Assembly (NCBI RefSeq): GCF_000425625.1
Contig: NZ_KE384414.1
Coordinates: forward strand, 71,959 to 135,958
Reading direction: 5' to 3'
DNA from: Stutzerimonas azotifigens DSM 17556
Lineage (GTDB): Bacteria; Pseudomonadota; Gammaproteobacteria; Pseudomonadales; Pseudomonadaceae
Length of the DNA stretch: 64,000 bases
Part shown: positions 9,082-18,023 of the stretch, in pieces
How positions within the stretch are numbered: position 1 is the first letter of the stretch
How the letters are laid out: the number at the start of each line of letters is the position of its first letter
Notes under the pieces: generated by a model
Told to the model about the DNA's origin: nothing
The model's input: the letters and a program-made list of their open reading frames with translations, nothing else
Databases searched by the model: none
Program-made: the position numbers and the translations under genes

Positions 9082-11167
9082 ATTACCAGCAGAGCTAGAC
9101 TTCCTAAAAGCGTTCTACACCGACCCTAGGACAGAATACAAAAAATCAAGTTGGTTGCTGAGTGATTTCGACTTGCACATATGGAAATATGATTTCAATT
9201 TTGCGACCCCCAACACGATCAACTGGGACATTACATTAGACGACGAAACTTCTCTGCTTGCCCAAAAAAACAAGCCATTACTAGACGGGCTAAAGTATTT
9301 TTTAACAACATCTACACGTTCTGTTCGAGGATCGGCGATCGAATTAGGTTCACTAGCCGCACAGATGACGATGTTTAACAGGGCCATTCACGTTGCCGAT
9401 TACATTCTTCTGAATGCAAAAGAATATCAGCTATCCAGATTCGGATTGGCTGGAATCAACAGCCATCACATGAAGAGAATGCTAGACGTCTTCTCAAGCG
9501 TCAACGGTTCGGAAGAGTCGGTTTACGAGTGGACCAAGACTATCAGCAAATTTTGTTTAAGCTTAATAAACACTTCCAGTTCTATCGAACTCGATAGCAT
9601 TCTAGATCAATATCCACGAATGCGCATTGTGACTGACGAACAACTAGATGAGCATCACCTGGAAATACCTTTTGATTTAATACCTTATGCAAGAGCTGCC
9701 TTGCATTTGCATGGATATTATAAAAAAAGATCAACTGCTGGAGTCCGCACCCCTAACACCTTGCAGCTAGCGAAATCGCTTTATGCCAACACACTGAAAG
9801 GCGGGCATCTAAAACTAAAAACATTAAGCTCATTAGAATTCTATACTGATAATGAGAGAGAAATAATATCGAGAGAGTATCCCGGTTCATCGGTCAGGAC
9901 AGGTGACCATGAAGCAATGACATCCGGTCCATTTCGCGCCTACAGATTTTTAACATACAACCTTGGAATTCTTCATGAAATTGGGCTTCCAGCTCCCGAA
10001 GTATCAGAGCTGAAGCAGATACTTGATTATGAACCATCACTCTCTGAAGCTGCTCGGTTTCGGACGCTGCCGTACCCAATAGTGAGAGACGCCTTCAGAA
10101 AATCAATCGAGTACCATTTCAAGTATGGAGAACTTCTAATAGAAGGTTTCTGCCGCATGGCAGAGCATTGCAACCTCAATGGAATTGCCCCTACGCAACT
10201 TACCAATGGAGAGTTACAAGACATTATGCCCCCTGAGCTTATCGACATGGGAATTAGGAAGCTTGGGCTTGTATGTCAAACGGTGTCTATTAGGCACGGC
10301 GCACTGAGAAAGCAGTCAAATTACTTCATAGAACTCAGAAATAATGTGGGACTGATTGAGTGCTTACGCATCTATATTGGATGTGTCCAGATGGTAGTTG
10401 GAACAATCATGGCTCGCCGAATAGGAGAAATGCTCGATTTGCACTCGACTGACTGCCTAGATAAAAGCGAAAGATGGTTGATCTTCTTAAATAGAAAAAG
10501 CACATCCAACCTGTTCGGCATAAGACAACGCCAAGCACGCCCAATCGAACCCATTGCCGTAAAAATGATTAAAAACTTAATTTCCATGCAGCAGAGACTT
10601 TTAAAAAGCGGATTCATAACTGAAATGACTAGCCTCTTTGCCCCCCCCGGACTCCTCGGAAATGCCGGGCTTAGTCAGCAAACAATGTATGCCTACAATA
10701 GAAACCTAGACTTGTTGTGCGATTATTTCGAACTACCACTAAATTCAAAAGGAGAAAGGTACTATATCCGACAACATCAACTTCGACGCTTTTTCTCCAT
10801 GGTATTCTTCCACTCGAGCAGTTTTGGAGGACTGGAGACACTGCAGTGGATGCTCGGGCACACCGACATGCAGCATGTTTGGAATTACATTACTGAGTCC
10901 ACTGATGGTGCAGTTTTGCGTAGCGCTAAGGCTCAGTTCATAGCAGAAAGCTTGCATAATGGCGATATCACTGCTTACGAAGATCTAGCCGAAATACTAA
11001 AAATTCGTTACAACACAGATAATTTTGCTCTAGTAGACACTGCTGAACTTGAAGACGCAATCACCGACATGATAAAGACAGGGAAAGTCCAGATTGAGCC
11101 AGAGTTTTTCACAGACGAAACCGGCCAACATATGCGCGTGGTAGTAAAAATTCAGAGCACAGACTAA
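9071..11167 (+). CDS. Large tyrosine recombinase, second of module
   Basis: A 698-residue integrase-like protein starting at ATG 9071, overlapping the upstream gene by 11 bases. The catalytic residues of tyrosine recombinases are all visible in the C-terminal third: the first arginine in MARRIGEML, H-x-L-R-R in RQHQLRRFF, the GH of WMLGHTDMQHVW, and the presumed nucleophile tyrosine in NYITES. The N-terminal about 400 residues should contain the DNA-binding core and an element-specific domain. The gene is AT-rich with unusual codon use for the flanks. The arrangement is that of a coupled operon, so the products probably form one recombination complex. Confidence 0.82.
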   Translation: MNVELPAELDFLKAFYTDPRTEYKKSSWLLSDFDLHIWKYDFNFATPNTINWDITLDDETSLLAQKNKPLLDGLKYFLTTSTRSVRGSAIELGSLAAQMTMFNRAIHVADYILLNAKEYQLSRFGLAGINSHHMKRMLDVFSSVNGSEESVYEWTKTISKFCLSLINTSSSIELDSILDQYPRMRIVTDEQLDEHHLEIPFDLIPYARAALHLHGYYKKRSTAGVRTPNTLQLAKSLYANTLKGGHLKLKTLSSLEFYTDNEREIISREYPGSSVRTGDHEAMTSGPFRAYRFLTYNLGILHEIGLPAPEVSELKQILDYEPSLSEAARFRTLPYPIVRDAFRKSIEYHFKYGELLIEGFCRMAEHCNLNGIAPTQLTNGELQDIMPPELIDMGIRKLGLVCQTVSIRHGALRKQSNYFIELRNNVGLIECLRIYIGCVQMVVGTIMARRIGEMLDLHSTDCLDKSERWLIFLNRKSTSNLFGIRQRQARPIEPIAVKMIKNLISMQQRLLKSGFITEMTSLFAPPGLLGNAGLSQQTMYAYNRNLDLLCDYFELPLNSKGERYYIRQHQLRRFFSMVFFHSSSFGGLETLQWMLGHTDMQHVWNYITESTDGAVLRSAKAQFIAESLHNGDITAYEDLAEILKIRYNTDNFALVDTAELEDAITDMIKTGKVQIEPEFFTDETGQHMRVVVKIQSTD

Positions 11168-11776
11168 ATGAAAAAAATCTCCGACCTAGAGCCACATGCT
11201 AGCGCCACATTAATAACCAGTGAACTTTTAAAGCTAATCTACCGTAATCCTGACTATTTTTCCAAAAACGAGAACATTCTAAAGGCTCTCAGAAGCCAAG
11301 GAGCGCTAGCCAAGCTCGAATTCAATTTCGAGGACTCAGGGGCTATAAAGTCAAAATCCCCAATGAGCATCAACACTTTAAAATCTCACGCCAACTTACA
11401 GTTCAAGGGAGGATTTAAGGAACTTGATACCCTCCGCCTAGCGGCATTGAGGGCCATTGAGAAGGTCAATGGCAGCAAAGAGGCCACTTCAACAAAACGC
11501 ACTAAGTCCGGACTTTCGCGACTAGTAACTGAACTAGAGGAGAGACTTGATAAGCAGCGCTGCGCCAACATGGTCCTCCTCCAGGGATTAAGCCTGGCAA
11601 TTAACGAGTTAAGAAATATACGTAGCAATCTAGATCCCGCTCTACTTGAAAAGCGGGCAAGCGATGCCGTTCAGGCACTTACTGCTCTACTGAGCCTCCC
11701 TCCAGAACAGCCACCCCCCCCCTCCCCTTCTTCCGGAGACGGGCGAGTTACGCGACTGGAGGAGTATCGCAAGTGA
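11168..11776 (+). CDS. Small accessory protein of the recombinase module
   Basis: A 202-residue protein whose ATG directly abuts the stop of the second recombinase and whose stop overlaps the GTG of the third. I do not recognise a catalytic motif. Residues about 105-160 look like a coiled coil (LVTELEERLDKQRCANMVL, then a heptad-like leucine pattern), followed by a proline-rich linker and a charged tail (VTRLEEYRK). The place between recombinase genes resembles the small TnpC-type helper of Tn554-like elements, so an accessory DNA-binding or bridging role is likely (inference). A run of nine cytosines in the proline-rich part is a potential slippage site. Confidence 0.65.
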   Translation: MKKISDLEPHASATLITSELLKLIYRNPDYFSKNENILKALRSQGALAKLEFNFEDSGAIKSKSPMSINTLKSHANLQFKGGFKELDTLRLAALRAIEKVNGSKEATSTKRTKSGLSRLVTELEERLDKQRCANMVLLQGLSLAINELRNIRSNLDPALLEKRASDAVQALTALLSLPPEQPPPPSPSSGDGRVTRLEEYRK

Positions 11777-13242
11777 CAAACCACCTTCGCCAACAACTAT
11801 TTAAACCACTTAAAGAGCTAACACTCTTTAGCTACCATGCGCATGGAAGTACTATAACAAAAGATGGTTCTGGCCTGCCGTTTTGCTGTTGGCCTGATGG
11901 CACGCCCAATAACGTCGCAAATCTCTACATGCTCGCACTACGTGACCGCCCTGGCCGAGGTGGAAAAGGCCTATCAAGGCACGGCGGTAAAGGCGGAAGC
12001 ATTGGGGAGTATGCATCCAAAATAAGCCCACTAGTTCGCTACTGCTTCAGATACCGAACTGACTTTATAGGACTGTCTGACCAACAGTTCTCAGACTTCA
12101 TTGACGAATTAAGAAAGGAGCGATCTGTCAACGATCCCACTGTAAATAGGCGCACCGAAACTACACTCCTAGCAATTGGTAGGATCTGTCTAGATTTTTT
12201 GCAATTCGTAGGACGTCTTTATGGCGACGATGCATTTGTATCAGAGAATGGAACCATCCGCGCCGTAATGAAAACATTTACTATCACAACGCGCTCAGGA
12301 AGAACGATAAAGCGGAGTTATCTGCATCACCACTCTCTTCATGTATCTGGAACGCGCTACCACACGCGCGATCCGATCCCGAGCGAACATATAAAGCTTT
12401 TGCGAGATTCAGCAAACAAAATCCACCCATCGAGACACCTTCAACTTCGACGGAATCTGGTGATTTCCTTGCTTGAGCATACGGGCGCTCGACGCAGCGA
12501 GATAATTGAAATTACCGTTTCGGACATACGTAATGCCATGAACATGTCGTTCCCATTGCTACGTCTGCGAACCTTGAAACGTGGAACCTATTCCGAGCGT
12601 TTTATCCCGATTTCAAGAGTGGTACTAAGCGAAGCTAAGAAATATATTCAGTTTGCCCGCAGAATATCTCTTCGCAACTTCAAGGACACGGATCACGACA
12701 GACTCTTTGTTCAAGAAAAGACTGGTAAGCCGCTCGGTGCCTGCAGTATTACGAATGAAATGATTCAACTTAGAAGTCACGCCGGCATCGAAGAAAAAGT
12801 CTGTGCACACATGTTCCGCCATGCTTTCATCACCAATCTTTTCGTACTCCTAATCAAAAGACACAAGTTCAAGCAAAAGGACGACTTCAGAAGCGCCCTG
12901 CTTAATAGCAAAAAGTTTCTTTACGACGTCATGCTGTGGACTGGCCACAAAGATCCCCTCTCGGTAGAACGGTATATTCATCTTGCATTCGCCAAACTTG
13001 ATGGATACGAAGACATCGTTTCATCTGCCCATATAATCAGGACTAACCGTATATATGACCAGGCCGAGGAGCTACTTCTGAACGCATTAAAAAATGGTAT
13101 GCCAGTTGACGAGTACGTGCGTGAACTGGAGAAGCTAAAGCAACTTCGGCAAGAAGATCTCAAGAAAGAGACAAAGGAAGAGGAAGAGGAAGAGAATACG
13201 GAGTCAGTCAAAAGCTGGGAGCATTGGCATAACCACCTTTGA
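11773..13242 (+). CDS. Tyrosine recombinase, third of module
   Basis: A 489-residue site-specific recombinase beginning with GTG 11773, which overlaps the preceding stop (GTGA). The catalytic set is complete: arginine in TGARRSEII (about residue 238), H-x-x-R in AHMFRHAFI (about 350), GH in LWTGHKDPLSVERYIH with the tyrosine about 9 residues on. An acidic, coiled-coil-like tail (KKETKEEEEEENTE) ends the protein. This is the most canonical recombinase of the three. Together with the two larger ones and the small protein it forms a four-gene operon next to the hrpB junction, so it is the prime candidate for the enzyme that recognises hrpB. Confidence 0.87.
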   Translation: MTNHLRQQLFKPLKELTLFSYHAHGSTITKDGSGLPFCCWPDGTPNNVANLYMLALRDRPGRGGKGLSRHGGKGGSIGEYASKISPLVRYCFRYRTDFIGLSDQQFSDFIDELRKERSVNDPTVNRRTETTLLAIGRICLDFLQFVGRLYGDDAFVSENGTIRAVMKTFTITTRSGRTIKRSYLHHHSLHVSGTRYHTRDPIPSEHIKLLRDSANKIHPSRHLQLRRNLVISLLEHTGARRSEIIEITVSDIRNAMNMSFPLLRLRTLKRGTYSERFIPISRVVLSEAKKYIQFARRISLRNFKDTDHDRLFVQEKTGKPLGACSITNEMIQLRSHAGIEEKVCAHMFRHAFITNLFVLLIKRHKFKQKDDFRSALLNSKKFLYDVMLWTGHKDPLSVERYIHLAFAKLDGYEDIVSSAHIIRTNRIYDQAEELLLNALKNGMPVDEYVRELEKLKQLRQEDLKKETKEEEEEENTESVKSWEHWHNHL

Positions 13243-13308
13243 ATGTTGCGATACAACTCGCTTCACTGCCGAAGCGTCCATAAAGCGCGTGTCTAATGAC
13301 GACGACGT

Positions 13309-13509
13309 TTACCGGTCGTTCACTGGGGCGAAAGAGACAATCCGCTCCTGCCCGTGCAAGGTGGCATCCTGAATGCCCGACTCAATCCGTAGGGCTCTGT
13401 CCGGATAGATGTCCTTGAGGTTCGTCATCACCTGACCCTTGTCAAGGCTGAAGATCACTTGGCCGTTGTGATCAACCAGGAATGCATGGTCGATGCCGCC
13501 AAAGTCCAC
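13309..13509 (-). pseudogene. Fragment of a methyl-accepting chemotaxis protein (dCache domain)
   Basis: A 66-residue open stretch with the sequence style of the membrane-distal sensor domain of chemoreceptors: F-G-G-I-D-H-A-F-L-V-D, then a G-Q-V-I-F-S turn, then LKDIYP, then ERIVSFAPV. It lacks membrane segments and the signalling domain and has no ribosome site, so it is an internal fragment. It sits between the recombinase module and the 3' end of the second hrpB. This suggests that chromosomal DNA from an earlier host was carried along with that hrpB. Confidence 0.6.
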
Positions 13510-13748
13510 GACATCTATGATCCTCCACTAGGGTGTCAAGGGTGAACCGTCGCTTAAGTTCCGGAGCACACATTTACAAAGGGCCGAAATCTGCAAAAAA
13601 CGGGCACGTCGACTCTACGAATGGCAATACGGTAAAACTCGCACGGCCCTAGTACGCCGGTTGACTGGCACACTCAACAGAGAGCCAACCTGCGTTGCTC
13701 TCGAGGCAACACTGGGTTCCGGTTCACACGCCCGCATTGAGCAACAGC
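13510..13748. other. Spacer between chemoreceptor fragment and second hrpB
   Basis: About 240 bases without a supported gene. One plus-strand frame from about 13590 reads as a short basic peptide (ARRLYEWQYGKTRTALVRRL) but has no start or ribosome site. I treat it as a remnant of unknown origin. Confidence 0.35.
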
Positions 13749-16274
13749 CTACGATTTTCGCGGCTTAGCTCTAGCTGTAGCCTGGGCCACAAGCGGGTCC
13801 TCAGGCCAGTAATGCTTAGGGTACCTACCTCGTAAATCTTTCTTCACTTCCGCGTAGGTATTGCGCCAGAAACTCGCCAGGTCCTGGGTGACCTGCACCG
13901 GGCGCTGGGCCGGGGACAGCAGGTGCAGCTTGACGCCCTGACGGCCACCGGCGATGCGCGGAGTGTCGGCGAGGCCGAACAGCTCTTGGAGGCGCACCGC
14001 GAGAACCGGCATCTCGTCGCTGTAGTCGAGGCGGATGCGCGAGCCGGAGGGCACTTCCAGCGTACGCGGCGCCAGCTCGTCGAGGCGTTGCGGCAGCGGC
14101 CAGGGCAGCAGGCCATGGAGGATGCCGGCGAGGTCGAGGTTGGCGAAATGGCTGAGGCGGCTGACCTTGCCCAGCCAGGGCTGCAGCCACTCCTCCAGGC
14201 TGGCCAGAAGCGCCGCGTCGGAGAGGTCTGGCCATTCGCTGCTGCCCGTGTCGGCCAGGTCCAGTCGGCGCAGCAGCGCCACCCGCGCCTGCCACTGGCG
14301 CAGCTCCGCACTCCACGGCAGCAGCTCCAGCCCCTTGCGTCGCACCAGACCGAGCAGCGCACGCGAGCGGGCCTCGTCATCCAGTTCGGCAAGGGCTTCG
14401 CGGGCCAGCACCAACTCACCCACTTTCACCTGACGTTCGGCGCGCAGCACACCTTCGCGCTCTTCCCAGTCGAGCAGGTCCTGGCACCTTACCTGTTCGG
14501 CCAGAGGGCCGTCGAACAGTGCGGGATCAAGGTCGGCCGCGAGATAGATGCGCTCTTCACGCTGGCCCTGGCGGCTACCGAGATCGGCGATCACCAACCA
14601 GGGCTCCTTCATCAGCGCATCCGGCTCGCCAAAGGTGGCTGCACGGCCATTGGCCAGCCGATAATCGGCCCCTCCGGCACGACGTTGCTGGGCAATGCGG
14701 TCCGGGTAGGCGAACGCCAGCAGGCAGCCGAGCCAGCGCGGGTGATCCGGATCGGCCACCGGCTCGCTGGCCGGGCCACGCAGGTAGGAACGGAACTGCC
14801 GCGCCAGCTGGCGAGCACGCTGCACGCCGCCACGAGCGCCACGCGCTGCCTTGTCGTTACCGGCCAGCAAGGCGAGGCGGCTGTGCAGGTCGGCACCGCC
14901 ACCACGCAGGATGTCGCGCTCGCCCAGTAGGGCGGCGAGGTCACAGGCCAGGCCGCCGAGTCCCAGGGCGTGGCCACGTAACAGCAGGTGGGCAATGCGC
15001 GGATGGGCGGGCAGTTCGGCCATGGCCTGGCCATGGCGGGTCAAGTTGCCATCGTCGGCCAGTGCGCCGAGGCGTTGCAGCAGGTCACGGCCCTGGGCGT
15101 AGGCAGCCGTGGGCGGCGGATCGAGCCAGGCCAGTTCATTGGGATCACCAATCCCCCAGCGCGCCAGTTGCAACGCCAGTCCGGCAAGGTCGGCCTGGAG
15201 GATTTCCGCGCTCCCGTGGGCGGCCAGTTGCTCATGCTGGGCCTCAGACCAGAGCCGGTAGCAGGCACCCGGCTGCAGACGGCCGGCACGGCCGGCACGC
15301 TGGGTCGCGGAGGAGCGGGAAATACGCTGGGTGTCCAGGCGAGTCATGCCACTGGCCGGGTCGAAGCGCGGTACACGCTCCAGGCCCGCGTCCACCACCA
15401 CGCGCACGCCATCGATGGTCAGGCTGGTCTCGGCGATGTTGGTGGCCAGCACCACCTTGCGCTTGCCCGCCGGTGCCGGCTCGATGGCCGCGCGCTGGGC
15501 AGCGAGGTCCAGTTCACCGTGGAGCGGGCAGAGCAGGATCTCTGACCGGCCAGCGAGGCGCTCGGCCAACTGCTCGGCGACGCGGCGAATCTCCGCCTGG
15601 CCGGGGAGGAACACCAGCAGGCTGCCAGGTTCATCGGCCAGGGCCTGGAGCATGGTCTGTACCACCCGGGGTTCGAGCGCCTCGCCGATCTGACTCGGCC
15701 GCCCCCAACGCTGCTCCACCGGATACATGCGACCTTCGCTGCGTACCACAGGCGCCTCGTCCAGCAGGCGCGACAGGCGCTCGCCTTCCAGCGTGGCGGA
15801 CATCAGCAGCACCTTCAGCGGCGGTTCGTCGCGCAACAACTCACGGCCGTTGAGACACAAGGCCAACGCCAGATCGGCATCGAGACTACGCAGATGATAC
15901 TCATCAAATATGAGCAGCCCAACGCCATCTAGGGCAGGATCGTCTTGAAGCCGACGAGTAAGAATGCCTTCAGTCACTACTTCAATTCGAGTCTGTGGTC
16001 CGACCTTACTCTCCAAGCGAATTCGATAGCCGACTGTTTGCCCAACGCTTTCTCCCAGCTCGCTCGCCAGTCGCTCAGCTGCGGCTCTGGCAGCTAGTCG
16101 ACGTGGTTCGAGCATGACAATAGTCTGGTCGGCCAGCCAAGGCTCTTCCAGCAGCGCTATTGGTACTCGCGTTGTTTTGCCTGCCCCCGGCGCTGCCTCA
16201 AGTACAACTTCATTACGTGCAGACAAGGCATCTCTTAAAGCGGGCAAAACAGATTCAATCGGCAACAAACTCAT
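13749..16274 (-). CDS. hrpB: ATP-dependent helicase HrpB, complete second copy (mosaic)
   Basis: A full-length 841-residue DExH helicase-like protein. I chose ATG 16274 because AGGAG lies six bases upstream and inside the longer frame. Walker A GAGKTT is at 30-35, DEYH at 124-127, SAT follows, motif VI is SATQRAGRAGR, and the HrpB C-terminal domain ends at RYPKHYWPEDP. The first about 130 codons are visibly AT-richer, with codon choices like the island, whereas the rest is GC-rich like Pseudomonas chromosome; the switch falls at the same motif II codons where the left copy is cut. The motif reads DEYHLRSLDADL where the usual form is DEFHERSLDADL. It probably supplies HrpB function after the native gene was split. 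HrpB's precise cellular role is not well defined. Confidence 0.92.
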   Translation of the reverse strand: MSLLPIESVLPALRDALSARNEVVLEAAPGAGKTTRVPIALLEEPWLADQTIVMLEPRRLAARAAAERLASELGESVGQTVGYRIRLESKVGPQTRIEVVTEGILTRRLQDDPALDGVGLLIFDEYHLRSLDADLALALCLNGRELLRDEPPLKVLLMSATLEGERLSRLLDEAPVVRSEGRMYPVEQRWGRPSQIGEALEPRVVQTMLQALADEPGSLLVFLPGQAEIRRVAEQLAERLAGRSEILLCPLHGELDLAAQRAAIEPAPAGKRKVVLATNIAETSLTIDGVRVVVDAGLERVPRFDPASGMTRLDTQRISRSSATQRAGRAGRLQPGACYRLWSEAQHEQLAAHGSAEILQADLAGLALQLARWGIGDPNELAWLDPPPTAAYAQGRDLLQRLGALADDGNLTRHGQAMAELPAHPRIAHLLLRGHALGLGGLACDLAALLGERDILRGGGADLHSRLALLAGNDKAARGARGGVQRARQLARQFRSYLRGPASEPVADPDHPRWLGCLLAFAYPDRIAQQRRAGGADYRLANGRAATFGEPDALMKEPWLVIADLGSRQGQREERIYLAADLDPALFDGPLAEQVRCQDLLDWEEREGVLRAERQVKVGELVLAREALAELDDEARSRALLGLVRRKGLELLPWSAELRQWQARVALLRRLDLADTGSSEWPDLSDAALLASLEEWLQPWLGKVSRLSHFANLDLAGILHGLLPWPLPQRLDELAPRTLEVPSGSRIRLDYSDEMPVLAVRLQELFGLADTPRIAGGRQGVKLHLLSPAQRPVQVTQDLASFWRNTYAEVKKDLRGRYPKHYWPEDPLVAQATARAKPRKS
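15866..15900. other. Composition switch / probable second attachment site in hrpB
   Basis: Read on the minus strand, codons up to GAT-GAG-TAT-CAT-CTG-CGT-AGT-CTC-GAT belong to the AT-richer 5' part; from GCC-GAT-CTG-GCG onward the GC-rich part begins. This is the exact counterpart of the left junction at 6700-6716. It shares the T-x-CGCA core but not perfect identity, so any att direct repeat is short or degenerate. Confidence 0.5.
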
Positions 16275-16486
16275 GATGGCTCCTAGCTGAGCCACCAATT
16301 ATAGATACGAGGGAAGCTGTTACGGCACGGCGGTATGTCAATCACGCCCAGTGCACGGCTCCCTTCGGGCCGCTCAGAGATAAACGGGGCCTATTTAAAC
16401 GGCATGATGGACATCAAGGCCACAGCCAGCATCTGCCCCTTGAACACCTGACGAGGGGGATCCTCTTGCCAGTGTTGCGCCCCGGC

Positions 16487-16765
16487 TCAGCTGGCTCCGT
16501 GATCCGAAAACATCGGATCATTTAACAGCCAGCTGACTAACACCGGATGTAGAGGTCCATGCTTGTCGGCCAATAGGGAAAGCTCTTGCTTGGATCGCTC
16601 TTCCACTCGACCAGCCAACCAGACGGCTTCTGCTGTCGGGTAATGCCGAAGTAGATTATTTGCTTGGTACCGTACGTTTTCAGGAAGGCTCGTGTCCCTA
16701 GCCAGCTCCTGTAGGAAGTCCCGTGTTTGAACAACGCTACGGGTGCGCTCATGGGCCATCGTCAT
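16487..16765 (-). CDS. BPSL0761 family protein
   Basis: A 92-residue soluble protein resembling the conserved small family BPSL0761: ERTRSVVQTRDFLQELARDTSLPENVR at the start, then LLRHYPTAEAV and the LAGRVEER block. That family has no established function and is common on genomic islands. A GGAGCA ribosome site precedes ATG 16765, and an internal Met at codon 3 is also possible. It is transcribed in the same direction as the Gabija-like genes, downstream of them, with a 73-base gap, so it may be the last gene of that transcript. Confidence 0.7.
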   Translation of the reverse strand: MTMAHERTRSVVQTRDFLQELARDTSLPENVRYQANNLLRHYPTAEAVWLAGRVEERSKQELSLLADKHGPLHPVLVSWLLNDPMFSDHGAS

Positions 16766-16838
16766 GGTATTGCTCCTGAAATGTCCGCGGGGAGAGGCGG
16801 CTTCTCGTCACTCAACATGAGTCGTCAGCCTCTCCGCC

Positions 16839-18023
16839 TCACTTTTCGATCACTGCATTGAGCGCGCCAGAGCCATCCCATATGGGGTAAGGGAGCCCTT
16901 TCACCTTCTTATCCTCGACGAGGAAGGCCAGGCTATAGCGCGCGCGGGTAATCGCGACGTATAGCTTGTTTCGCGACTCCTCCGTCTTATCCTTGTCGAA
17001 CACTTTGGCATTTCCGCCAATGAACTTCAGATGTTTATCTGACGGGATCACAAGCACTCGATCAAAGCCTAAGCCTTTGCAGGAACCGAACGTATAACAG
17101 ATAAGGTTACCCGGTAGGTATCCAGTGCCGGTGGTGGACGACCAGCGCAGTACTTGAGGCTGAAACGCTGCCAAGTAATCGCTCACCTGAGATTGTTTCA
17201 CTATGAAGGTGCCATGGTGATGCGATATTTCGTCTGGCACTTTCTCGACACCTGTTACCGTCTTGTCATACAGCCCCAGGTGGATCGTGTCGGAGAGGTC
17301 GCAGATTTCTTGTATGCACCTGCGATTCTTCGGCATCGAATGCTTTTCGAACTTCATTTTCCCGACGAAGTAATCGACCTTCTGTTGAGGCGTCTGCGGA
17401 GCCTTATGGCCGAACGTCGTTGTGTAGATTGTCTGTCGAAAGTCGCCCACACAACAGATCGAGTCGACCATGACCTTGTTGAGTGATTTGATCACGTCGT
17501 AGTCCCAACCGACCAAATCCTGCACTTCATCAAAATAGACCCTTTGATAAATCTCCTTCAACCGCTTGGCAGGGGCATTTTTGGATAGTTTCGCAATGAG
17601 GGTCGCAAGCTTTGCCAAAAACCCGGAGTACGCCTTTGTTTTGCAGGGCGTCAGGTAATGCAGTGGATTGATCGTGCCATCTTCCGATTTTTCAGCTCTG
17701 CCTTCAATGTAGTAGGTTGTACCTGATATTAAGTGAGGGTTGTTCTCAGTGAACGAGATAGTCGTGATCCGATCTGGAAATACCTCGCTCTGATAGGGAC
17801 GCACCATATCTTCCAGGTAAAAAGAGAACAGCCCCTTGACGACGAAGTGCTCACTGCTAGCACCGTACAACTCAACAAAACGAGAGCGCAACTCTGCCTG
17901 ATTATTGGTTGTATAGGTGACTACAAGCACACGTCCACCAGCCTTGATGGTCTCAATGGCTTCAGTAATGATCTTGTGCGTTTTCCCTGATCCGGCGCCT
18001 GCGACCCAGAGTTCGTTAGGCAA
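16839..18023 (-). CDS. gajB: UvrD-like helicase of a Gabija-type defence system
   Basis: A 394-residue superfamily 1 helicase-like protein. Walker A GAGSGKT is at residues 9-15, Walker B is in VYFDEVQDL (about 172), and the C-terminal motif VI region NKLYVAITRARYSLAF is present. It starts with TTG 18023, overlapping the last eight bases of the upstream OLD-type nuclease gene, which indicates coupled translation. In Gabija systems GajB forms a complex with GajA and senses DNA ends or activates it. The protein is about 100 residues shorter than the well-studied 494-residue GajB, so accessory 2B-type insertions may be missing. Pairing and order support the Gabija assignment. Confidence 0.8.
   Translation of the reverse strand: MPNELWVAGAGSGKTHKIITEAIETIKAGGRVLVVTYTTNNQAELRSRFVELYGASSEHFVVKGLFSFYLEDMVRPYQSEVFPDRITTISFTENNPHLISGTTYYIEGRAEKSEDGTINPLHYLTPCKTKAYSGFLAKLATLIAKLSKNAPAKRLKEIYQRVYFDEVQDLVGWDYDVIKSLNKVMVDSICCVGDFRQTIYTTTFGHKAPQTPQQKVDYFVGKMKFEKHSMPKNRRCIQEICDLSDTIHLGLYDKTVTGVEKVPDEISHHHGTFIVKQSQVSDYLAAFQPQVLRWSSTTGTGYLPGNLICYTFGSCKGLGFDRVLVIPSDKHLKFIGGNAKVFDKDKTEESRNKLYVAITRARYSLAFLVEDKKVKGLPYPIWDGSGALNAVIEK

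Noticed and set aside
13923..15853. Two long plus-strand frames opposite the second hrpB
   Set aside because: Shadows of the GC-rich coding strand, with no family resemblance or ribosome sites.
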